64,000 nt of DNA from assembly GCA_902800435.1 (NCBI GenBank), contig CADCEQ010000002.1, forward strand, positions 62,001 through 126,000, read 5' to 3'. Positions 58,535 to 64,000 of the stretch are shown in pieces. Numbering within the stretch: the stretch's first letter is position 1; each line of letters starts with the position of its first letter. The notes under the pieces are model-generated. The model saw nothing but the letters and a program-made list of their open reading frames with translations. It did no database searches and was not told the DNA's origin. Source of the stretch: an uncultured Prevotellaceae bacterium (GTDB taxonomy: Bacteria; Bacteroidota; Bacteroidia; Bacteroidales; Bacteroidaceae). The translations under genes and the position numbers were made by a program.

Positions 58535-59623
58535 ATGAACATCCTACAAAACGACATCCAACACACCTTCGACGGCCTCACCGCCGCCGAGCGTGCCAAG
58601 TTCAGCGGCTCCACCGTCCTCATCACCGGTTGTGCCGGCTTCCTCGGCTATTACATGATGCAGTTCCTGGCCGCCAAGGCCGAGGAGCTCGGCATCGTCA
58701 AGGTCATCGGTCTCGACAACTTCATGCTCGGCGAGCCCGGCTGGATCAAGCGCCTCGAGCAGAACCCCCGCATCGAGCTGCGCAAGTTCGACATCATCCG
58801 CGACAGCATCGCCGACGTCGACGGTGCCGCCGGTGCCGACTTCATCATCCACATGGCGTCCATCGCCTCGCCCATGTTCTACCGCCAGTACCCCATCGAG
58901 ACGCTCGACGCCAACATCTGGGGTCTGCGCTCCCTGCTCGACTTCTATGCGCCGCGCGGCGTCAAGGGCTTCCTCTTCTTCTCGTCGAGCGAGCTCTACG
59001 GCGACCCCGACGCCGCCCATGTCCCCACGTCCGAGGACTACAACGGCAATGTCTGCGCCACCGGTCCCCGCGCCTGCTACGATGAGTCGAAGCGCTTCGG
59101 CGAGACCATGTGCATGCTCTTCGCCCAGAAGTTCCAGATGCCCATCGGCGTCGCCCGTCCGTTCAACAACTACGGTCCCGGCATGCGCGTCGGCGACAAG
59201 CGCGTCCCTGCCGACTTCGCCCTCGCCGTCATGCAGAACCGCGACATCGAGATCCTCTCCAACGGCACGCCCACCCGCACCTTCTGCTACATCGCCGACT
59301 CCGTCTGCGGCTACTTCAAGATCCTGCTCCACGGCCAGTACGACTACTTCAACATCGGCATCGAGAGCCCCGAGATCACCATCGCCCGGCTCGCCGAGAT
59401 CTACGCCGCCGCCGGCCGCGACATCTTCGGCTACACCGGTCAGGTGCGCTACGCCGTCAGCGACGACAAGGAGTACCTCACCAACAACCCCCAGCGCCGC
59501 TGTCCGCGCATCGACAAGGCGCGCCGCCTCTTAGGCTACAACCCCACCATCAGCGTCGAAGAGGGCGTCGCCCGCTTCCTGCAGTATCTCAAGGAGAGCG
59601 AGGAGGGCGAGTACAAATGGTAA
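58535..59623 (+). CDS. NAD-dependent sugar epimerase/decarboxylase (UDP-xylose-synthase-like)
   Basis: 362-residue extended SDR. The nucleotide motif is T-G-C-A-G-F-L-G (about residues 31-38) and the catalytic tyrosine and lysine lie in G-P-R-A-C-Y-D-E-S-K-R, a context typical of UDP-glucuronate decarboxylases. R-P-F-N-N-Y-G-P-G-M also matches. It would convert UDP-glucuronate, made by the next gene's product, into UDP-xylose or a related pentose. The 3' end overlaps the dehydrogenase start by 7 bp. Confidence 0.87.
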   Translation: MNILQNDIQHTFDGLTAAERAKFSGSTVLITGCAGFLGYYMMQFLAAKAEELGIVKVIGLDNFMLGEPGWIKRLEQNPRIELRKFDIIRDSIADVDGAAGADFIIHMASIASPMFYRQYPIETLDANIWGLRSLLDFYAPRGVKGFLFFSSSELYGDPDAAHVPTSEDYNGNVCATGPRACYDESKRFGETMCMLFAQKFQMPIGVARPFNNYGPGMRVGDKRVPADFALAVMQNRDIEILSNGTPTRTFCYIADSVCGYFKILLHGQYDYFNIGIESPEITIARLAEIYAAAGRDIFGYTGQVRYAVSDDKEYLTNNPQRRCPRIDKARRLLGYNPTISVEEGVARFLQYLKESEEGEYKW

Positions 59624-60873
59624 TCACCGTCTTCGGCCTCGGCTTCGTCGGCCTCACCACCAGCCTCGGCTTCGCCGAGTACGGCCACACCGTCTATGGC
59701 GTCGAGATCAGTCCCGAGCGCCTCGCCACCATCCAGGGCGGCCGTCTGCCCTTCCTCGAGCCCGGACTCGACCAGGCCCTCCTGCGCCATCAGGGCAGCC
59801 GCTTCCACGCCTTCGCCCCCGACCGCCTTGCCGAGGCCGTCGCCCAGAGCGACTGCGTCTACTACTGCGTCGGCACCCCCTACGGCCAGGACGGTCAGGC
59901 CGACCTCACCTACCTCTTCTCGGCCATCGACCAGACCCTCGCCGTCCGTCCCGCCGGCCGCTTCCAGGTCCTCGTCGTCAAGTCCACCATTCCCCCCTCC
60001 ACCACGTCGCGCAAGGTCATCCCCTATATCCAGGAGCGCGGTCTCGCCGTCGGCACCGACCTCGGCGTCGCCAACAACCCCGAGTTCCTGCGCGAGGGCC
60101 ACTGCTGGGACGACTTCATCCATGCCGACCGCATCGTCCTCGGCGTCAGCGACGACCGCTCCGCCGCGCTGCTGCGCCAGATCTACGCCGGCGTCCCCGA
60201 GCCCGTCTACTGCGTGTCGCTCAACACCGGCGAGTTCATCAAGTACCTCTCCAACACCCTCCTTGCCACCCTCATCAGCTACAGCAACGAGATGAGCGTC
60301 ATTGCCGACACCATCGGCGGCATCGATGTTGCCGAGGCCTTCCGCATCCTCCACATGGACAAGCGGTGGGGCGGAGCCGCCATGGCCTCCTACTGCTATC
60401 CCGGCTGCGGCTACGGCGGCTACTGTCTGCCCAAGGACACCAACGCCCTCTACGCCGTCGCCCGCACGGCCGGCTTCGACGCCCAGATCCTGCACAATGT
60501 CATCGCCACCAACGACCGCATCCCCGAGTTCATTGCCGACAAGATCGTCCGTGCCGTCGGCGACCGCCGCGACCAGTGCATCGGCATCCTCGGCCTGTCG
60601 TTCAAGCCCGGCAGCGACGACGTCCGCGACACCCCCAGTGCCAAGATCATCCGTGCCCTCCTCGGCCGCGGCTATGCCAATATCGTCGGCTACGACCCCG
60701 TCGCCATCGGCGAGTTCCGCCGCTGCTACGACCTCCCCATCAGCTACGCCGAGAGCTACGACGCCCTCCTCGGCCGCGCCGACTCCCTCGTCATCGCCAC
60801 CGCCTGGCCCGAGTTCCGCAACGTCCGTCAGCTCACCCAGAAGCCCGTCGTCGACTGCCGTTACATGCTATGA
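59617..60873 (+). CDS. ugd: UDP-glucose 6-dehydrogenase family protein
   Basis: 418 residues. NAD-binding G-L-G-F-V-G at the N-terminus, catalytic Cys270 in P-G-C-G-Y-G-G-Y-C-L-P-K-D-T, and C-terminal G-L-S-F-K-P-G-S-D-D-V-R-D-T-P. Oxidises UDP-glucose to UDP-glucuronate; a UDP-ManNAc or GDP-mannose substrate is less likely given the UDP-xylose-synthase-like neighbour. The ATG at 59617 overlaps that gene's stop; the longer upstream frame is a shadow. The stop overlaps the next gene by 4 bp. Confidence 0.92.
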   Translation: MVITVFGLGFVGLTTSLGFAEYGHTVYGVEISPERLATIQGGRLPFLEPGLDQALLRHQGSRFHAFAPDRLAEAVAQSDCVYYCVGTPYGQDGQADLTYLFSAIDQTLAVRPAGRFQVLVVKSTIPPSTTSRKVIPYIQERGLAVGTDLGVANNPEFLREGHCWDDFIHADRIVLGVSDDRSAALLRQIYAGVPEPVYCVSLNTGEFIKYLSNTLLATLISYSNEMSVIADTIGGIDVAEAFRILHMDKRWGGAAMASYCYPGCGYGGYCLPKDTNALYAVARTAGFDAQILHNVIATNDRIPEFIADKIVRAVGDRRDQCIGILGLSFKPGSDDVRDTPSAKIIRALLGRGYANIVGYDPVAIGEFRRCYDLPISYAESYDALLGRADSLVIATAWPEFRNVRQLTQKPVVDCRYML

Positions 60874-62030
60874 CACCACCCCTCCTCGTCGGCTACGACG
60901 CCAAGCGCATCGTGCGCAATGCCACCGGACTGGGCAGCTACGGCCGCACCCTCGTCCGCGACCTCGCCGCCCTCCCCGGCCTCGAGCTCCATCTCTACGC
61001 CCCCGACGAGGGCCGCCCCGACCTCCGCGCGCAGATCCCCGCGTCGCCCCGTGTCACCCTCCACACCCCCGTTCCCCCTCGGGGCCGTCTCCGCGGAGCC
61101 TACTGGCGCTCGCGCGGCATCGTCGCCGACCTCGTCCGCGACGGCATCCAGGTCTACCACGGCCTCTCCGGCGAGCTGCCCAGAGGAATCACTCTGAGCG
61201 GCGTGCGCAGCGTTGTCACCATCCACGACCTCATCTTCCTCCGCCACCCCGAGTACTACAGCTGGTTCGACGCCCGCATCTACGCCTGGAAGTTCCGCAT
61301 CGCCTGCCGCGAGGCCGACCGCATCATCGCCATCAGCGAGCGCACGCGTCAGGACATCATCGAGCTCGGCGGCGTCAGTCCCGACCGCATCGACCTCATC
61401 TACCAGAGCTGTTCCCCCCGCTTCGCCGCCGACCTGTCGCCCGCTGCCGCCGCCGATGTCCGCAGCCGCTACGCCCTGCCCCCGCGGTTCGTCCTCTCCG
61501 TCGGCACCATCGAGCCCCGCAAGAACATCCTCCAGGCCGTCCAGGCCCTGCCCTATCTCCCCGCCGATGTCCATCTCGTCGCCGTCGGCCGAGCCACCCC
61601 CTACTCCCGGAGCGTCCTCCGTGCCGCCGACCGCGCCGGACTCACGCCGCGCGTCCATTTCCTCTACGGCGTCCCCGATGCCGACCTCCAGGCCCTCTAC
61701 CGTCTTGCCGATGTCTTCGTCTATCCCTCCCGTTACGAGGGGTTCGGCATTCCCGTCATCGAAGCCATCCACAGCGGTCTCCCCGTCGTCGCCGCCACCG
61801 GTTCCTGTCTTGAGGAAGCGGGCGGTCCCGACAGTCTCTATGTCTCCCCCGACAGTCCCCGCGACCTCGCCGTTGCCGTCTCCCGCGTGCTCAGAGGAAA
61901 TCCTGAGCGCGAAGCCCGCATCGCCCGCAGCCGCGACTACGTCCGCCGCTTCGAGGGCCTCGATGTCGCCTCGCAGGTCGCCGACGTCTACCGCCACCTC
62001 CTAGAAACGCCAGCGCAGCTGGAAGGATAG
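60870..62030 (+). CDS. GT4-family glycosyltransferase
   Basis: 386 residues, GT-B fold. N-terminal G-Y-D-A-K-R-I-V-R-N-A-T-G-L-G-S-Y-G, A-I-S-E-R-T-R-Q-D in the first domain, V-G-T-I-E-P-R-K-N-I at the hinge, and the donor site Y-E-G-F-G-I-P-V-I-E-A. It resembles mannosyl- and rhamnosyltransferases of surface glycan clusters. It is last in the operon; its 3' end overlaps the opposite-strand HhH gene by 30 bp. Confidence 0.9.
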   Translation: MTPPLLVGYDAKRIVRNATGLGSYGRTLVRDLAALPGLELHLYAPDEGRPDLRAQIPASPRVTLHTPVPPRGRLRGAYWRSRGIVADLVRDGIQVYHGLSGELPRGITLSGVRSVVTIHDLIFLRHPEYYSWFDARIYAWKFRIACREADRIIAISERTRQDIIELGGVSPDRIDLIYQSCSPRFAADLSPAAAADVRSRYALPPRFVLSVGTIEPRKNILQAVQALPYLPADVHLVAVGRATPYSRSVLRAADRAGLTPRVHFLYGVPDADLQALYRLADVFVYPSRYEGFGIPVIEAIHSGLPVVAATGSCLEEAGGPDSLYVSPDSPRDLAVAVSRVLRGNPEREARIARSRDYVRRFEGLDVASQVADVYRHLLETPAQLEG

Positions 62031-63989
62031 GTCGGTCATTGATGAACTATTGATTTCCTGCAGACCGCTGCCAATGGTGCTGCGGTCAAAGTAGTGTGTA
62101 TATCCGGCCTTGGCCGTGAGTGTGAGTTGCTTGCCGGCGTAGACATTGGTCATCAGGGCAAGGCGGAGGCCTTCGCCGAAATAAGCTGGAAAGGAGAAGG
62201 CGTAGAGCGGTCCCCGCTCATAGACATAGAGACGCGCCTCGTAGCTGTCGGTGCAGAAGTAGCCGCCGTTCAGGCTGAGCTTCAGCCGGTGCCACTGTCC
62301 GTTGAGCGTCTGGCTGAGCATATAGCCCCACTCGCGCTGGCTGCTGCCGGTGCTGACGACGTCGGCCTGCGTGGTGGTGCCCAGGCTGCCGCCGTTCCAG
62401 TCGAGGGCCAGTCGGGCGCGGTGCTCGGTGTAGTTGTCGAGCGTCTGTTTAGCGTCGTCGTCTTTCTGTCGGAGGTGGAGGCGGTAGCGGCCGCTGACCG
62501 TCCAGTCGCCACGGGAGTAGGATGCTAAGAGCAGGTTGTCCCAGGCATGAGAGGTCTGCGACACCTGATAGCGCGGCCAGGGGAAGTAGGCATAGTCGGT
62601 ATAGGCTTGCAACTGCAAGCCGGGCGACGGTCTCCACGTGGCCCCGAGGTAAACGCCGCTCTCGTTCTGGACGTGGCCGCCCTCTGACACGGTGCGGGCG
62701 TAGAGGGCGGTATAGCGGTAGCTGAAGAAGCGCTGCAGCAGCATGAGGGTAAGACCGTCGGCGGCCTGCACACTGAGGCTGTTGAGCGTTGCCAGGGCTC
62801 CGTCGCGGTTGACTGCCGTCTCGCCGCTGAGGGCGAAGCGGGGATGCAGGTAGCCATAGTCGGCGCTGACGTTCACGAAGTCGCTACCCTGGGAGCTGTG
62901 TCGCCGGTAGAGCGTGGCGGTGTTAGGCTGCAGCAGGCGGTCGAGGTGGGTATAGAGGGCTGTGGCGCCGGCGTGGAGTCCGCCGTAGCGGCAGGCGACG
63001 CGGACGAGGGCGTCGGCAGCGTGCGTGTTGTTTTTCCTCTCCATCTCCGCCGGCGTGCGGTGGTAGCCGTCGACGTCGATGGTCCGGGCCGTGCCGTCAC
63101 CGTTGAGCGTGGCGTCGAGGGCGCGGTAGGAGAGTGCACTGGTCAGCTGCCAGCAGGGCGACAGGCGGAGGGTGGCGGCGGCGCCCTGCATGTAGCCCGA
63201 CTGCGTGCGCGACGCGTGCGGGCGGACGGTGCTGGTGTTGCGTCCCAGCTGCTGCAGCATGGCGAGCTTGCCCAGACTGAAGCTGTTGTTGACGACGAGT
63301 CCCATGCCTGCCGACAGCTTGTATTTGCCGACCACGACATTCTCGATACACCCCAGTCGCCTTACTTGCAAGTAGTACGAATAGAAATCGTAGCCCGCCT
63401 TGTTGCGGTCGGCGAAGAACGGCTCGCCGGCATCCTGTGCCCCGACGACGCCTATCCTGACGTGATCCTTGTAGGCGTACTGGTAACGGAGCCAGTGGCG
63501 GTAGGGGTAGCCGAGATAGCCGTTGCGGTCGCCCTTCCGCTTATAGAGTGGCAGGCTGAGACTGCCCATGAGCTCGTTCTGCCCGTGCTGGAGGATGTCG
63601 GCAAGGGCTGGGAACTGCGACGCGCGCTCGTCACCGACGTAGGCGAAGTGGCGCAGCAGTTCGGTCTGGGTGTAGTCCAGCTGCCGGATCATCTTCAGCT
63701 CGTTCATGGACTTCATGGGGCCATAGCGGTAGAGATAGTCCATGAGGGCCTCCACCTGCAGTGCGGAGAGGAAGGGGAGTGCCTCGAGCTGCTCGCGCGA
63801 GGCGGTGTTGAGGTTCAGCGGCTGTTCCTCGAGTTCGCAGAGCATGTCGTAGGTATCCTCCCAGCCGTCGGCCTCGATGTCGTTGGCAGTCAGCGTCTCG
63901 GTCAGCAGTTGCTCCCACGGGCGCTCCGTCTGGGCGCTGGCCGTGAGCACGAGCAGTAGCAGCAGGGTGGATATGGCGAATGCTTTCAC
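62001..63989 (-). CDS. Helix-hairpin-helix, outer-membrane-like protein
   Basis: 662 residues. A signal peptide (T-A-S-A-Q about residue 20) is followed by a ComEA-type helix-hairpin-helix region (L-N-L-N-T-A-S-R-E-Q-L-E-A-L-P-F-L around 57-75, with a second copy near Y-G-P-M-K-S-M-N-E-L). About 500 residues of beta-strand-rich sequence with many aromatics follow, ending W-R-F, as in an outer-membrane barrel. The family is conserved in Bacteroidetes and has no established role. The start is 11 bp from the window end, so upstream signals are not visible. Confidence 0.82.
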   Translation of the reverse strand: MKAFAISTLLLLLVLTASAQTERPWEQLLTETLTANDIEADGWEDTYDMLCELEEQPLNLNTASREQLEALPFLSALQVEALMDYLYRYGPMKSMNELKMIRQLDYTQTELLRHFAYVGDERASQFPALADILQHGQNELMGSLSLPLYKRKGDRNGYLGYPYRHWLRYQYAYKDHVRIGVVGAQDAGEPFFADRNKAGYDFYSYYLQVRRLGCIENVVVGKYKLSAGMGLVVNNSFSLGKLAMLQQLGRNTSTVRPHASRTQSGYMQGAAATLRLSPCWQLTSALSYRALDATLNGDGTARTIDVDGYHRTPAEMERKNNTHAADALVRVACRYGGLHAGATALYTHLDRLLQPNTATLYRRHSSQGSDFVNVSADYGYLHPRFALSGETAVNRDGALATLNSLSVQAADGLTLMLLQRFFSYRYTALYARTVSEGGHVQNESGVYLGATWRPSPGLQLQAYTDYAYFPWPRYQVSQTSHAWDNLLLASYSRGDWTVSGRYRLHLRQKDDDAKQTLDNYTEHRARLALDWNGGSLGTTTQADVVSTGSSQREWGYMLSQTLNGQWHRLKLSLNGGYFCTDSYEARLYVYERGPLYAFSFPAYFGEGLRLALMTNVYAGKQLTLTAKAGYTHYFDRSTIGSGLQEINSSSMTDLSFQLRWRF

Positions 63990-64000
63990 GGCTTACCGCA

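Noticed and set aside
60302..61813. Ser/Pro/Arg-rich open frame overlapping ugd and the glycosyltransferase
   Set aside because: A frame-shifted shadow of two well-supported genes.

Overview
The window looks like chromosome from a gut- or rumen-type Prevotella or a close relative in Bacteroidales. Evidence: the Bacteroidetes -7 promoter motif TAnnTTTG before many genes; SPII lipoproteins with acidic export signals after the cysteine; a GPH symporter - GH10 - GH43 order as in the xynDAB xylan operon of Prevotella bryantii; ECF sigma/anti-sigma/TonB-receptor trios; the yicC-gmk-nadD block; and BlaI/M56 and DUF4294 genes. Genes are tightly packed, with many 4-10 bp overlaps and convergent stops. 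Coding DNA is GC-rich with C-ending codons, strongest from 52 to 62 kb. The 36.6-41 kb stretch is clearly more AT-rich. I saw no insertion sequence, integrase, prophage or CRISPR array.

Layout. 0-1.3 kb: 3' part of an SLC13 anion symporter, ended by a strong terminator. 1.4-7 kb: tripartite RND efflux operon (adaptor, pump, TolC channel). 7-10.8 kb, minus strand: upp, a DUF4294 protein, a repeat-rich 0.5 kb gap with a possible 71-residue repeat peptide and a long hairpin, a PAP2 phosphatase and an SDR epimerase. 10.9-18.9 kb: xylan region with GH67 alpha-glucuronidase, a divergent acetyl esterase, GPH symporter, GH10 xylanase, GH43 enzyme and an overlapping ECF sigma factor. 19-24 kb: DUF2490 and DUF4353 envelope proteins, nadD-gmk-yicC, tRNA-Arg(CCT) and a TerC protein. 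At 24.1-24.2 kb a complete small transcription unit encodes a 33-residue peptide. 24.4-27.5 kb: an SGNH hydrolase and a BlaI/M56 regulator pair. 27.6-36.3 kb: two ECF sigma-anti-sigma operons flanking a GH97 glycosidase. 36.6-44 kb: a lipoprotein island with two serpins, a lipocalin-like lipoprotein and a von Willebrand A protein. 44-62 kb: envelope glycolipid region. It holds a phosphoesterase, two LtaS-like phosphotransferases, an MsbA-like exporter, a late acyltransferase, heptosyl- and glycosyltransferases, an InaA-type kinase, two LicD proteins, a DegT aminotransferase, a broken RfbF, a UDP-xylose-synthase-like enzyme and UDP-glucose dehydrogenase. 62-64 kb: a helix-hairpin-helix outer-membrane protein.

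Functionally, the xylan genes would deacetylate and debranch xylan outside the cytoplasm, import oligosaccharides and finish them inside. The 45.6-55.8 kb genes read as machinery that builds, exports and phospho-decorates lipid A/LPS. The 55.9-62 kb genes make activated sugars and transfer them to a surface glycan.

The most unusual signals are: (1) a family of about 25-60 bp GC-rich palindromic elements inserted in frame in at least five unrelated genes, including a perfect 61-bp inverted repeat inside the M56 gene; (2) the 33-codon gene with its own promoter and terminator; (3) an inferred deletion of about 22 bp that removes the conserved GFWQxMD segment of RfbF; (4) two serpins predicted to be surface-exposed, with alanine at P1; (5) two genes whose only usable start, GTG, lies where transcription should begin; (6) two intergenic arrays with a 21-bp period.
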